Positions 11,111-22,893 of a stretch of DNA of 64,000 bases are shown one piece after another (the stretch's first letter is position 1; each line of letters opens with the position of its first letter). Source of the stretch: Pseudeuparius sepicola. Taxonomy: Eukaryota > Arthropoda > Insecta > Coleoptera > Anthribidae. The translations under genes were made by a program, and so were the position numbers. The notes under the pieces are model-generated. The model saw only the letters and a program-made list of their open reading frames with translations, did no database searches and had not been told where the DNA came from. Where the stretch lies: positions 56,255,415-56,319,414 of the forward strand of contig OY987300.1 in assembly GCA_963920635.1 (NCBI GenBank), in the 5' to 3' direction.

Positions 11111-14057
11111 TGAAACTAGTCAACCTTGAAAAACATGCTAAGTAAAACGATACTAAACCGCTAACGTTAATGTTAATAGTGACTGTGGGTACTTCTGAAC
11201 TATTGTAAATTTGACGTTGGGGTTATTTGATTTTTGTCAACTAATTTGTGTGAGACGGAATAGGATAATTTTACACTCAATAAAGGTTATTTTTATATCG
11301 CAGCTGAACATAAAAAAGTTCTAAAAACAGGAGAATTCATTTGCCATTTCTGCGTACGTTAAGTCCAGATCTTGTTTTTTAAAAATCATAGAAAAATAAA
11401 TTTCAGAGAGGAGACGCCGTTTAGGAAATAATTTAATTTATTAAGACAAACTTATTAAACTTAATTTCGCCCATTTATTATGGCGGTTATAAGCTATTTC
11501 AGATTTTATGTTATTATTAATAAAGGAAAACCTTGGATAATTATGAATGTTATACGTTCCATAATTTTTCTGACAAGTGATTTCAGAAGCATGTGAGAAC
11601 TTGCAGGACAATTTTCTTTTGTTTGGTTGACAGCAAAAATTTTTCTTGACACTTTATAAGGTTTGTAAAAATTTTACTTATGTATTTTTGCATATCTGTC
11701 GAAGAATTCAAGTGTGAATATTTGGTATTTCGAATTGTTATTAAAATGGATTCTAAAAATGAAAAAGAAGAGCAATAATTGTAATGAAAAATGGAGAAAG
11801 AGAATAAATGTTTTTATCAGCTATACCTAATATTCTTAGCATATAGAAACTCCAAGTATGAATAGTCTTTGAAGAAAATGGTGGCTGGATTTTTTTCCGC
11901 ATGAAGGATTTATTTCAACTATTCTTTGTGCCTAATAATTTTAGTATTCAGTAAGTACTTACTTACCTAATGTAGAAAAGATATTGTCAGTATATGCTAT
12001 GATTTTGTTCTCAAATCTACCGCCAAACTTCCTAAGTAGATGATTATCAGTTCATGAAGATGGTTTTGAGGGGTAAACTTTTCTTTCCAAAAACATGTAC
12101 TGCCTTTGAATAAAAGAAAGGATTACAACTTTTCAATTCACCTGAAAATGTTTAAAGTAGTACAATTTTGAAAAAAGCTTCGATTTAAAATGCTAGCTAA
12201 GCATTATTTAAAACACGCAATACCCTTATTCTATATTAACAATAATTTATTCATTTTTTGATTATGCTGCGCCGCAGTTGGTCCCAATAAAGGGTATCTC
12301 CTAAGATCATCTAGAAAATGCAAGAGGTTAATCCTTGTACCAAAATATTACAATTGAGCTTAACAACTATGGGTTAAATCTGAATGCGACGGTATAAATT
12401 ATATTATAATATTTCTTCGAAAAACATGACTATTAAAATCGAGCTGTATTGTCAGCATATTATTTTGTATTCAGTAGGTATTGCATACCTACTAGTTCAA
12501 AAATGAATATTTTGTCGGTATATTATAACAAATTTTCTCCTCTATAAATTAAATTATTATTTGTTGAAGAAATCAAATATGATTGAATTGAAAATGTGGA
12601 ATACTTTCTACTTTAAAAAAGAATCATTCATTGTCTTTGTACGAATAATGAGTAAGGTACCTAGATATTGTAGGTACCAGAATTCTTCCCTTCACAAAAG
12701 TTTTAAATTTATTTAAACAAAACAATTAAACATATTTTTCTACTTTGTTCGTCTAACTTATGCAGCAGTTACATTTCAGTTGATTTTCAGAAAAACGGCG
12801 AAATATGTAAAAGAGGTAATTCCAAGATTTCAACTTTTTATTGTCAGTTAAAATATTTACCCAAAAATGAAATTAATTTTATACCGATTGATAGTAATTA
12901 ATTAATTACTAATGCGGAAGAAATAAATATTTAATGGATATATCACGAGAGAACCCCTGAAAGGATGTTGCAAAGTTTTGAATCACCCGGTATGAGCCCC
13001 AGAACTACGTCTAGGAAACGCAATCGCAGTCTTTTGTAGCTTTATATTGGATTGAAAAATTCAACCTTCTAAGTAAAATAATTCCTCACGTGAAGCCAGC
13101 TATACCTATCTACATAATTACAAATTTTCCTCTAGCCTTTCACATCATCCTGAGCGATAAAGTAAAACAAAATCTCTCCTGCGCCAGATCCCGGCCTGAA
13201 TCTGCTGTATACGGCCCTGTTAAAATTGCCCTCTCTGCGAAGGGCGGCGATATGGATTGTTTATACTGCACTCTGTATGCAAGCGGCCATTGCCAGAGTG
13301 GGAACGGCGCATCGCGCCCTCATAATTGGAACGGAGCTCTACGCGCGGAGCTGGAGTATTCAGTGACGTAGGCAAAATGGAAAAGACCCTTTTTGGAACT
13401 TCAGACATTTGCATAAAATCCTTGCACTCGTTAAGAAATGTAGTAACCGCAATTGTATAGAAATAATACCATCCATTATTTTGTTATTTGAAATATGGTA
13501 ACCTGTGTTTTATTGTTCTTGATTAACTTCGTCCATTGTCAAATGACGCTCATTATGTCAACCATTTTATATATTATTTTTCAGATATCTTATTAATTCC
13601 TGCTTAAAAGTAATTACGTCAGAGTAATAACCAGAGTAAGAACAAAAAGTAAACAGAGCCAACATCATTTTGAGTGATGCCACGTACTCCATTTGTTTAC
13701 AGCATTTATTTTCAAAATAGAAGGGTTTAATAATGGGATTAAATGAAACGCTAAATTAACAAATGTATACTTATTAATTTCTTGTATGTAAAAATTAACT
13801 AAAACTAAATTGCGCTATAATTATAGTAGCTAATTATCACTTTAATAAAATCGTCACAGATACCTCAAACCGCCCAACATGGCAACGCCGCCGTTGCTGC
13901 CGCGGTTAACGAACGCGGCGATATTTGTTTTGTGTTTGCCCAGCAAGTCAAGTTTTCCGATTGTTTACGTATGCATTTTTCGTGTTTTCAAGTGATTTTC
14001 TGTTAATTTATAGGATATTTATTAGTATTTATGATATAGTGACCGATTTTGTATACA
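11111..14057. other. A/T-rich intronic DNA with an old dispersed repeat and a GC-richer patch
   Basis: There are no supported genes. The stretch 12080-12372 shares blocks with 14320-14422 (CTTTTCAATTCAC and GAGCTTAACAACTATGG). A GC-richer patch at 13170-13370 gives short overlapping ORFs on both strands with no recognisable domain. The sequence at 13860-13920 (ATGGCAACGCCGCCG) precedes the possible small exon at 14058. Confidence 0.35.
12080..12372 (+). repeat. Dispersed repeat, related to 14320-14422
   Basis: CTTTTCAATTCACCTGAAAA at about 12129 matches a near-identical string at about 14370. The second block, ATTGAGCTTAACAACTATGG, at about 12353 matches 14403-14422. The two blocks lie about 200 bases apart here but are adjacent in the other copy, so one copy has an insertion or the other a deletion. 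Confidence 0.5.
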
Positions 14058-14122
14058 ATGGGACGCAGAAAGCGCGTGGTGTGTGGCCAAATTGATAGTT
14101 CTCAGGATATAACCTATCTCAG
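14058..14122 (+). CDS. Possible small 5' coding exon (unknown protein, low confidence)
   Basis: An ATG in a reasonable context (ACAATGG) opens a 65-base frame beginning M-G-R-R-K-R-V-V-C-G and ending at CAG|GTAAAC, a good splice-donor match. A GC-rich leader (13860-13970) precedes it. No homolog comes to mind and I cannot identify a partner exon downstream. It could be the first exon of a transposon or retrocopy, or chance. It lies inside the presumed abd-A intron on the same strand. Confidence 0.15.
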
Positions 14123-14319
14123 GTAAACGTTGTACACACGGGCCTAATGTTTGTTTACTTCGGTAAATTTGCATAAGATGTTGGATGACTACAAACGTGC
14201 CAATTTTAATGCTTTTTCTCCGTCTATCCTTGGTTATTTCTCTGAGCCATGTACAATATGTATTACAAAATTAAGCTTTGCAAGTAAAGCGACTAAGTCG
14301 AGAAAATTGAAAAGTCCTT

Positions 14320-14422
14320 ATCCTTCCAAAAACTTGTACTGGCATTGAATAAATGAAACGTTAACAACTTTTCAATTCACTTGAAAATGTGAAAATATTA
14401 CGATTGAGCTTAACAACTATGG
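14320..14422 (+). repeat. Dispersed repeat, related to 12080-12372
   Basis: It carries TTTCAATTCACTTGAAAATG and ATTGAGCTTAACAACTATGG in the same order as 12080-12372, but without the intervening ~200 bases. No terminal repeats are visible. Confidence 0.5.
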
Positions 14423-14794
14423 ATTATATCTCAATAGTTATTGAGATTTATTTATTGAAATTTAACACTGCCCACAGAGAGCGCCACTTTTGGTCTTGCA
14501 GGTCCATCATTTTAGTGTAATTTCCCAACAAAAAATATATACTTGGTTCGTAACTATAAATCAACCGTTTGCGTTGAAATTGACAAAACCTGCTCCAAAA
14601 TGTCTGTCAACTCCAAAATTTTCACCTACCGGTTTCAAGTGTAGAGATCAACTGTACATTCTATTCGGTTTTCTTGAAATAGGGTGTCCAACACATGGTC
14701 TGCGTTGTCCAAATTTTGTAAAATCCAATCCTCTCCAATTTGAAAGCGAATGGTTTTTGGTACATTGTTTCAATTTTAAAGACAATCCACTCAC

Positions 14795-14883
14795 TTCTCT
14801 ATCCTCCACCACTCCCAACTTTAAAATTTTAAATGCAGGTCCCATTTAAGATTTTAAAGTTGAGGGTGGTGGAAGATAGAGAA
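14795..14883. repeat. 41-bp inverted repeat (hairpin), possible MITE core
   Basis: The left arm 14795-14835 (TTCTCTATCCTCCACCACTC...) and right arm 14843-14883 (ending GGTGGTGGAAGATAGAGAA) pair almost perfectly around a 7-base spacer. A CAGGGTG-like sequence (TAGGGTGTCCAACACATGG) lies about 110 bases upstream, but no mirror copy was found. The open frames spanning this hairpin on both strands are artefacts of the palindrome. Confidence 0.75.
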
Positions 14884-17800
14884 TTGCCATTATGTAATCA
14901 CTAAAAGAGATCCCCTTTTCAACAAAAGTTAGCGAAGTGTCGCGCCGATTGTTAAAATAATTTATTTTCATTATCGAAATAATTTTAAGGGTGACTAGTT
15001 TTCAAATGAACACACTGTATATGTATTACACCAGAGGAAGGTTCTTAATGCCAACATACTATTCGCGAAAGGAGATCATGCATCAGGCTGAAAACATTTC
15101 ATCACAGCGCCGGGACACGTTAGATCGACCGTGTGTGGGTGTCAGTGAATTTATATATAAATTCTTTGTGTACTTTCCGAAATTAGAGCAGTTAGGACGT
15201 ACACGCTGTCGCCATCTTTTGACGAATACGGAAAACACCACTTTTGTGGATATATATAGTTTGATAGTGTTTTCTGACCTCTTGTAGGAAATAGCCGACT
15301 TCCCAACTTTTTTTTTGGCTAGCAATGTAAAGATTACAGTATGGTCGTGAATAGAACATAAAAAGCTAGTTTTGTGCCTTTTTGAAAACCTAGTGTGAAA
15401 GATGTCAAAGTGGTCGCTTTAATATAACGTGGCAAATTTTTGCAGGTACCAACAAATTGCCACCCATCTTCAAAATCTTTGTGTTCAATACGAACGCCAC
15501 TGGGCACCGGCAATGATGCTTTTTCCATTCCCCGTTCGCAATCAGCAATCGCTTATTGTGTTTACGAGAACGGCCGCCGTACCGCAGTTCTCGATACTAT
15601 TATTATTTATGGTACGACTCAATTAACTGTCCCATCTGTATACACGCGGCGAACTGCGATTTGCCTAAACGGCATCACCAGACCAGTTCACTCGAATTAG
15701 CTGCAGCGTTGGTATTTCGAACACATTGCAATGCCTTTTTCCCCATCGATTCGTCCCTTTTCCCGGCTTTAGTTATTTAGATATTTGGATGACAATTTCA
15801 TTAAGCCTAACAGAAGAATCAAGTATTATTGGAACTCTAATTTATTCAAAGCTAAACACTGTTACCAACGGGTTTTATGGCTAATAAAAGCCGGTATTAC
15901 GATAAAATTATAGGCAAAGTAATAGCTGCTTGTTAGGTTTTTTACAGCCGGGCCCTCAATCATAATACGCTTTCATAAGTAAATTACTGGTCTAGCCTTA
16001 TCGCAAATGGGGTAATAAACCTAGTAAGCTGATACCTTTGCCAAATTGTTATTAGCAAAATGCGCGTCAATTGCGGCTTTAAAACGTATATTAGACGTCG
16101 TTAATAAAAATATTAAATCACTACTAAAATTAAGAATGTTGTTAAATTTGTATTAAATTGGAGACGAATTTACTACGTATAGTTGACAAGGGCATCTCAG
16201 CCATAAAATATTTTGTTTTTATGACCACTGCGTTATTACGTTACTGCTATTCCTCACAAAATATTAGACTGAATGTTGGTTCTTGTTGTTTTCTATAATA
16301 GCCATCGGTGTAATTTACATATTTAGTAGTAAGCAACCAATCCAGCGTTTTCATATTAACAAAATTAACCCAATAGGGTACTTGACAATATTTTTAATTG
16401 CTCTAAAATCGTACTTTGTTTACAGTAGATGTACCAACATAAAACGTAATAAATGAAACAACGGCTTTTAACACTTATTTATTTATGATAATTAAAGACG
16501 AAGTTGCACAATTTTGTTCAGGCTGAAATCTACAGTTTCGTCGTTCTATTGTCCAGAACGCCAAAAGTGGCAACTCTGTGCCTCTCAGGAGGAACGGAAC
16601 TGTAACGTTGCCGGTGCCCGTTTGCAATATTTCGTGGAACAAGGACAAATTGCAGTTTTCTATTCAAATATCTCCAGCTTGCCTATGAATATCTGTTACT
16701 TAATGTATTGCAACTTTTGAGCTTTAACTAACGCAATTGCACACACAAATTTTGTCACATAAAGACTTTTTTATTCCGCATATTGACTCCTCTATAGCAA
16801 AATGGTGTCTGTTTATGCTGCACACGCTGGAAACTATATCCTTCATCTCTGCCACGTAACAGTTTAGTTAAAATATCTGTATACGGAACGTACTATAAAT
16901 ATTCAGGTATCAATAATGGGGGAAATATTCGCCTATGTGGCAACGTTACCTGCCCACCTAGGCATCTAACCATATGCATATATCCACATGTCATCTAACA
17001 CGTATGGTTTTTTGATCGGCAGATGACATCCCGTGATGCCAACTGTCATTCCGATTCCGTATATCGCTAAGTCAAAACATTAGTAGATATTAATATCTGT
17101 GCGATTTATTATAGTTTGTTATTAATATTTACTATTATATATATTATTTGCGGACCTAGTTATCGTGTTGTTAGATGTGTAAGGTAAGATATCATGGACC
17201 CTAAAAGGAAAATCCGTAATTTGCCGAAATTGGGATGCTTTTTAAGTGGCACAAATTTTTTCTAATAATCCGATGTTGGCGTCTGCCGAAATTCATGGGA
17301 TAAAACTGCAAAGGTTTGTACCTACCTACGTTGTAGTAATAGTACAGTTGTATTATGAGTTATTAATAAAGAGAGAACCTCGGCCTAGGGACCATCTTGA
17401 AGGCGCGTTTATAAAGGCGCCATAGTGCTTAATACTGAGCCCGAATTCCGGCCCAACCTAGCCAAAAAATTTGCAGAAAAACGATTGAATAGATATTTAC
17501 GAAAAAAAAAACACTTCTTTACTAAATGTGGTTTCACGCGGTATCATAAGTCTGGGAGTTTGAGGTTAGAATTTTGAAATTTCAACTTTCCTTGCAACTT
17601 TCACTGCCGAATAAGGTTATGTCTCAGAACACTTCAGTGGTATCACTATGTTGCCAAATTGCCATTATAAAACACTGACGTCATAAGTGCTTTCCCGCCA
17701 AATTTCGAAGAAAGTCTAAAAACTTGATAAGTACGTAAATATATATTTTTTAAATAATCGTAGGGTCTTAGGCAAGTGTCCAGGAATTGTTTTATCAAGT

Positions 17801-18360
17801 TTGTAAAATTTCGTCAAGTACCCTATTATCACTGTATTCGTTTATTTAAAATATTTGATGTAGTTTCGATAATTATTATTGTATACTTGTCTTTGTCAAA
17901 AAGGACATGAACAAGTTTGCTCTCGCGATTAAATAATGTCGCGAACATACAAGGTTGTCCTTAACCAAGACGGACTTAAAACAAAGCCCTAAACTAAAAA
18001 ACTATCAACAAGGTTAGGTGTTCCAACAGTGTGTATCTGTTTGCGAAGAGAGACATATTTAAAATTTCATGAATCTTCTTACTAATACAAGGAAAAGTAA
18101 TAATGAGCATAAGCACTCAAAGTTAGAAAACAAAAAAACTACACGTGTTTCATGCTATTTGGCAATCATGAGTACGGTGTAACATCAAACAAATCAAAAA
18201 GATAGGAATGATTTGGGAAGCAACAAATGAAGTCCAGGCAGGAGACAACAGCACATTTGCAGCTTCAGTCAGCACATCCTCAATTCGGGACTTTACTAAC
18301 ATCGCCACGGAGGCTGCTAAAGCGACCTGTGTTGAAATCTTCATAGCCCAAGATACAATG
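14884..18360. other. Intronic DNA, mostly unremarkable
   Basis: The overlapping ORFs at 14991-15780 show no conserved domain. At 16860-17200 the sequence includes several ATGCCAAC / TGGCAACG-like motifs and a short frame at 17193 starting M-D-P-K-R-K that stops after 23 codons. A GGTCC/CCTCGG-containing patch at 17370-17430 was not recognised. At 18208-18372 a plus-strand frame of 54 codons overlaps a minus-strand frame, and neither resembles a known family. Confidence 0.3.
15780..16100. promoter_or_regulatory. Candidate cis-regulatory block with TTTTATGGCTAAT motif
   Basis: Within an otherwise plain intronic stretch, GGGTTTTATGGCTAAT (15870-15885) combines a Caudal/Abd-B-type TTTATGG core with GCCAT in reverse (Pho-like). 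Further AATAAA/TTTATT-type and CTAATAAAAG sites follow. The motif recurs inverted at 10877-10891. There are no transposon ends here. Function is inferred only. Confidence 0.3.
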
Positions 18361-18419
18361 ACAACAAAGATGTAAGATTGTGAATGTAATTTACACTCAC
18401 AATCTTACATCTTTGTTGT
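18361..18419. repeat. Near-perfect 29-bp-arm palindrome
   Basis: The left arm 18361-18389 begins ACAACAAAGATGTAAGATTG. The right arm 18391-18419 is its reverse complement with one mismatch and a one-base spacer. The intact symmetry suggests a recent foldback event or selection. It is too tightly closed to be a normal microRNA precursor. Confidence 0.85.
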
Positions 18420-18749
18420 TCTTACTAATCTTCATGGATTTGTGCATCATTGTTTATACCCAGTTAGAGTTAATTTCAAATAGAAAATAGATTATCGCTC
18501 TACCGGGTGCTGGTGCTAATTGAATTAGCCAGAGGCTACCCGAATTTTTATGGGAACCTACCTTTACAACTTGCAGGTTGTAGAAAATAAGCATTCTTTA
18601 TTGCGTTATTCATTCAGTGTGTTTGCTGCAGATTCGGCTGCACGATGAAATGGAGAAGAAGCCTAACTGCTTAATGGCTATGCAAAAGATGAAGCAGAAG
18701 GGAAATAAAAAAAATAGAGAGTCCTAGAGCTAGGAGAAAGTTCGATATC

Positions 18750-19092
18750 ATCCTAATTTTCGGAATTAAACTTCCGTCAGGTTGCGGCCGTGAAAAATAA
18801 TTTGTGCAGCTTGGGGTCGATCGTAACTCGCGCATTAAATTTATCGAGATGTATAGCGGTGCCACGATTGGATTAGACCCGTGCGGGGAATCGCAACGGG
18901 AATGCGGAAGTCAGCGTGGAGACTAGAAATGCCTGAGAAGGCACGGGAAGTGATAACTATAAAAGCAACTGGGGAGGAAATGAAAAGTGCGAGGAAAGGT
19001 GAAGAGCGAGGTCCCGCTGACCCCATCCAGCGATGGGATTGCGCCTTTCACAGCTTGCCAGATCGATGGGGCTGAGGATAGGTCTGCTTGGA
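18750..19092 (+). repeat. Duplicated GC-richer block, copy 1 (partner 22556-22893)
   Basis: Shared ordered blocks with copy 2 include CGTAACTCGCGCA, TTATCGAGATGTA, GATTGGA, GGAAATGAAAAGTGCGA and GGGATAGGT-like ends, in the same orientation about 3.8 kb apart. The composition is much richer in G and C than the surroundings. No terminal inverted repeats or poly-A tail were found, so it may be a segmental duplication of a regulatory block rather than a transposon. The small ORFs here are not conserved in frame between copies. Confidence 0.75.
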
Positions 19093-19946
19093 GCGGAATT
19101 AAAGCTTGGGTGAAGTTGTCTGGAAAAATTATTCATTATACCTACAAAGATTTAGTGAAACGGAACGCGAGTGATTTGGATCCTGTGGCCGTGGCACCGA
19201 AAGATAACGCATTGGATATGGCACAAGTTGCCATTCTTCCTGATTGATATAATATTGTGGTGGTACTCCTAGAGTTTAGATTTATTGTGTGAGCGTGATT
19301 ATTGTCATTATTATCTAGTATATTATTATATTATATCAACTAACTAGAAAGGAAAAGAGAAGTACCTTTTGAAGAGAATAAGTGGAAGGAACTTTGCAAT
19401 ATCCACTATAGGAAGTAAAGTGCACTATAGGAAGTAATGACTCCGATTTGTCTAAATAGAACGAAGAAATTGTTCAAGTTGTAGGCAGTACGTATAACTG
19501 CCTCTTTTATGGACCCAGTCAACTTTAATCCATGAGTGTAGAAGTGTCATACTGAGTGTACTACGAGTATGTACCTTATACAGCAAATTTATCACTCCAA
19601 GGCAAAGGACAGGTACATTTACATACGTTGCGTAGCAAGTTATTCATCGCAATTTACTCAGTCTGTGCTCACTTGTAATTAGTGTTTGAATTTTATCACA
19701 GATTTGCGTTAATCTGCAGTAATAAGTAGAGAAGCGGGGGGGGGGGGGACCCCAAAACATGTATCTAATCTGCACATTAAAACTAGAAATTCCAACCAGA
19801 ATAGCTCTTCTTTGCTCTTTCTTTCTTTACAACCACATGTGAGTTCGACTGGCACTTGGCCGATTTTTAACTTTATACCTACTTACTTGTTAAAGATAGT
19901 TGCATGCAGTATTTGGCATTGCAGGAGCATGCCACAGAGACGAGTT
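19093..19946. other. Intronic DNA between repeats
   Basis: A/T-rich stretch with a homopolymer of about 13 G at 19736-19749. No gene or transposon end was recognised. Confidence 0.4.
19736..19749. repeat. Poly-G tract
   Basis: A run of about thirteen G residues followed by ACCCC. Such tracts are length-unstable and may be imperfectly assembled. Confidence 0.9.
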
Positions 19947-20087
19947 ACATGGATTCTATCATCACTGTGAAAATTTCCGATAGCAAGACAAACAAACCTC
20001 GATCATTATTTGTAATAAAACGACATGGATTCTATCATAACTGTGAAAATTCCCGATAGCAAGATAAACAAACCTCGATCATTATTG
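19947..20087 (+). repeat. Two-copy tandem repeat, period 76
   Basis: The unit starting ACATGGATTCTATCAT (19947) recurs at 20023 with about four substitutions over roughly 65 bases, ending AACCTCGATCATTATT in both. Confidence 0.9.
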
Positions 20088-20090
20088 GTT

Positions 20091-20693
20091 AATAAGTGGT
20101 AAAATTAGAAGTTTTAATTTTGTTGAAATGTATCGCAAAAATGCATCCCTTCGTCCCCCAGTCTACCAGTCACACTAGATTCTTTATAAGATATTATTAT
20201 AACGGAAAAGGCTCCGTTCAACCTGTTGGTATAAATACGTTTAATAAAATTTCAATTTCTAAAATAAACTTAAATAGCTGCTCAAATTCTGGAAGGTGAA
20301 CCAAGTACCAGTACCGGAAACTTCACAACAATTCGGAAAAGATTTTTAAGTGAAGAACCTAAGACCTTAACAGGCAATGAAGAAAAAAAATTCAAAAAAA
20401 TACTGGAAATGAAGTTTGTCCATCAGTTACCTCAACTGCGTCTCGAGCTGAAAACTTCATGCCTCGTGCAACAAATATGCACTTTTTGCACTAGTTACAC
20501 AAATAACTATTTTTCTAAGTATAATAGAATTGTGTTTTTCGCATAGCAAAAAGAGAAACTTTTTCAGGGTATATTAGGTGTCTCAAATAAATTCCGGTTA
20601 TATCCTTAGTTTTTGAAAATGAAAAGACCAGCGTAAAGCCAGGATGATGCAGTTTTCTCTGGAGAATCCGAATCTAGCTTCAGAATTTATATA
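20091..20693. other. Intronic DNA, no supported feature
   Basis: A/T-rich with a 67-codon chance ORF. A phrase near 20575 (CAGGGTATATTAGGTGTCTC) is vaguely like transposon ends found elsewhere in the window but has no partner. Confidence 0.35.
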
Positions 20694-21506
20694 CAGGGTG
20701 TTCTCGAAAAGTTAAGGACAAAAATACAGGGTGTCTATTTAAGAAGGGCCACTCGAGAAAGTCTTGACAAATATGCATTTTTCTGAGAAATTTTTTTGAA
20801 AAAAAAAAATTGCTTTTTTGATGAGCTAACTTTGCGTAAAAACACACTTGAGATCCATGGCCTAGTTTCCGAGATATTTTTCAAAATCCCGAAAATCGCC
20901 GAAATTTCTTCGGCATGTAACTTTTTTGTTTCAAGAATTACCGAAAAAAATTCTTTATGAAATTTGTGGGCAAAACTGATTGCTTTAAACCTAGTTTATC
21001 AGACTTTGGAAAAAAAACATGGTTTGTTGTGTTCTCTATTAACAATTTTTTTATTTTTATCTGTCATGCATCCTATTTAATTTTTAAAAATGTGAAAAAT
21101 GCGCAAGATACCGATACCTCGCAGGAAATTTCCAAGATTTCAATGTAGTATGTTGGGAAAAAAATACCTAAAACATGAAGGTACAGAATTCGAGGCCGCA
21201 CGGCTCGCTACAATAAAATGGGCATCTTTTTCGGTGAGTGCTAAGATATCACCCATTAAACCGTGGCATTGTTTTAAATTCTGATAAAGTAGGCTTAAAG
21301 CAATTAGTTTTGCCCACAAATGACATTGGGGAAAATTTTTCGGTAACTCTTGAAATAAAAAAGTTGGAAACCGAAGAAATTTCGGCAGTTTTCGGGTTTT
21401 TCAAAAATATCTCCGAAAGTACGCCATGGATCTCAAATCTTACACAAAGTTACCCTTTCAAAAAAGCAATCGTTTATTTTAAATAAAGTTCTCAGAAAAA
21501 TAAATG
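20694..21506. mobile_element. Foldback transposon with two successive left ends
   Basis: Two terminal-like sequences follow one another on the left: TA-CAGGGTGTTCTCG at 20694 and TA-CAGGGTGTCTATT at 20727. From the second, the arm to about 21010 is mirrored at about 21270-21506. Examples are CAAAATCCCGAAAATCGCCG against CGGCAGTTTTCGGGTTTTTC and CTGAGAAATTTTTTT against its complement near 21494. The right end lacks the last ~40 bases, so the copy is truncated. The ORFs at 20957-21486 follow the arms and are not genes. Confidence 0.75.
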
Positions 21507-22555
21507 GTGAGATTTATTGTGGGATTTGTTGGACGAAAATTGTTATTTGTAAAACAGGCTTTCATGAATGGAGTATTGTCTATAGGCGCTTGTAAGCCTG
21601 CCGTGGTTTAAGCACGGCCACAACTGGGCACTCCTCAAGTTGGTGCCGCTCCGAGGTCTGTACTTGTTGTTTTATGCACTTGAAGATAAACTATATAGTA
21701 TTTGAGGCATAATCTACTCTTTTTGGAAACGTTGGCGCCCTCTATCTTTTTGGGAATAAACTACAGAAAGTTCTGCCAGCAGCAAAAAATATTGCAAATT
21801 TTAAGCTCTACAATTTGTTTCGTCATACTTTTTTCCTCCAACCCAGTATAGGAAATGAGATAGATCGATTCTAAAATTTGCGGTATAAAAGATGAGTATG
21901 GATAAGCCAATTTAAGTTTTTGCCTTTTTTAATCAACAGGAAAAACGTGTCAAAAATTCAGCTTTTCCGGAATTTTTCGACAAATTGACTGTACTAGTTT
22001 GCTCTCAGAGTTTATACCTATGTTTTATCAACAAGACATTAGGCAAACTAGTCACTGCTGTATGAGGCTTGTTAGACCTCTGTCGTAAATTCAAAGGCCT
22101 AACATGGATCTCAGCTTTGGTATAGGTAACAAGGTTGCCCATGAAACTGGTGAAACAATGAATAACACCAACATCGCACTGAATACAGGAGTGGTATAGA
22201 TAAACAAGCTTGGTAAGATAACGTGTTTCAGAATTTCTAGTCGTGCTGAGGCACGAATATTTAGAGCAAATTTTAAGTGTCAGGCGAGAAATGTATGAAT
22301 AGGGTCTTTTGGACATCCGTACCTGACCATAGTACACTTCGTGGATTTTATTACAAGTTGGCATAGAATAAAATGCGGGTTTATGATGTTTTGCGTAATT
22401 TAGGTATAGTACAATGCAGACAACTATTGTGCTGGCCTTTTAGAATCTCGATATAAAGTGAATGGTTTGTTCAACTTGAGAACTTGGAAAGGAACAATAA
22501 TCATTTGAAGACGTTTATTATCTATGAGGATTCACCGAAAATAGGCGTTTGATTG
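21507..22555. other. Intronic DNA, one unassigned minus-strand ORF
   Basis: The longest frame (22005-22364, minus, 119 codons) shows no domain, signal peptide or low-complexity bias that I can interpret. Its length is within what chance allows in a 64-kb window. Confidence 0.3.
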
Positions 22556-22893
22556 CCGCTAATTTTCCGAGTTAAATTTTCTCCTGGCTGCGGTCGTAAA
22601 AAATAATTTTCGGGTCGACCGTAACTCGCGCACTTATCGAGATGTACGGCAGCGTCGCGATTGGATTGGACCCGTGCAAGGAATCGCAACGCGGATGTGG
22701 AAGTCGGCGCGAGGGCCGAGATGGGCTAAATGGAGGCGGGGGAAGCGATAACTATAAAGTAAGGGGGAGTGGGAGAGAGGAAATGAAAAGTGCGAAGAAA
22801 AGGTGAAGAGCTTGGTCTCGCTAACGCCATCCAGACGATGGGATGGCGCGTTTCACGGTTTGCTAGATCGACGGGGCCGGGATAGGTTTGCAT
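22556..22893 (+). repeat. Duplicated GC-richer block, copy 2 (partner 18750-19092)
   Basis: It has the same order of blocks as copy 1 (CTAATTTTCCGAGTTAAA, GTAACTCGCGCAC, TTATCGAGATGTACGGC, GAAATGAAAAGTGCGAAG), with several small indels. Most differences look like single substitutions and short gaps, so the duplication is not recent. Persistence of two related blocks in one intron would fit either an old transposon family or duplicated regulatory DNA. Confidence 0.75.

Noticed and set aside
14490..14849. 119-codon plus-strand ORF and its 65-codon minus-strand mirror
   Set aside because: Both run into the 41-bp inverted repeat at 14795-14883 and show no domain.
18361..18419. microRNA precursor
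   Set aside because: With a one-base spacer the terminal loop is too small and the arms are too perfectly paired for a canonical pre-miRNA.
22005..22364. 119-codon minus-strand ORF
   Set aside because: No domain, start context or neighbour supports it, and length is within chance for this window.
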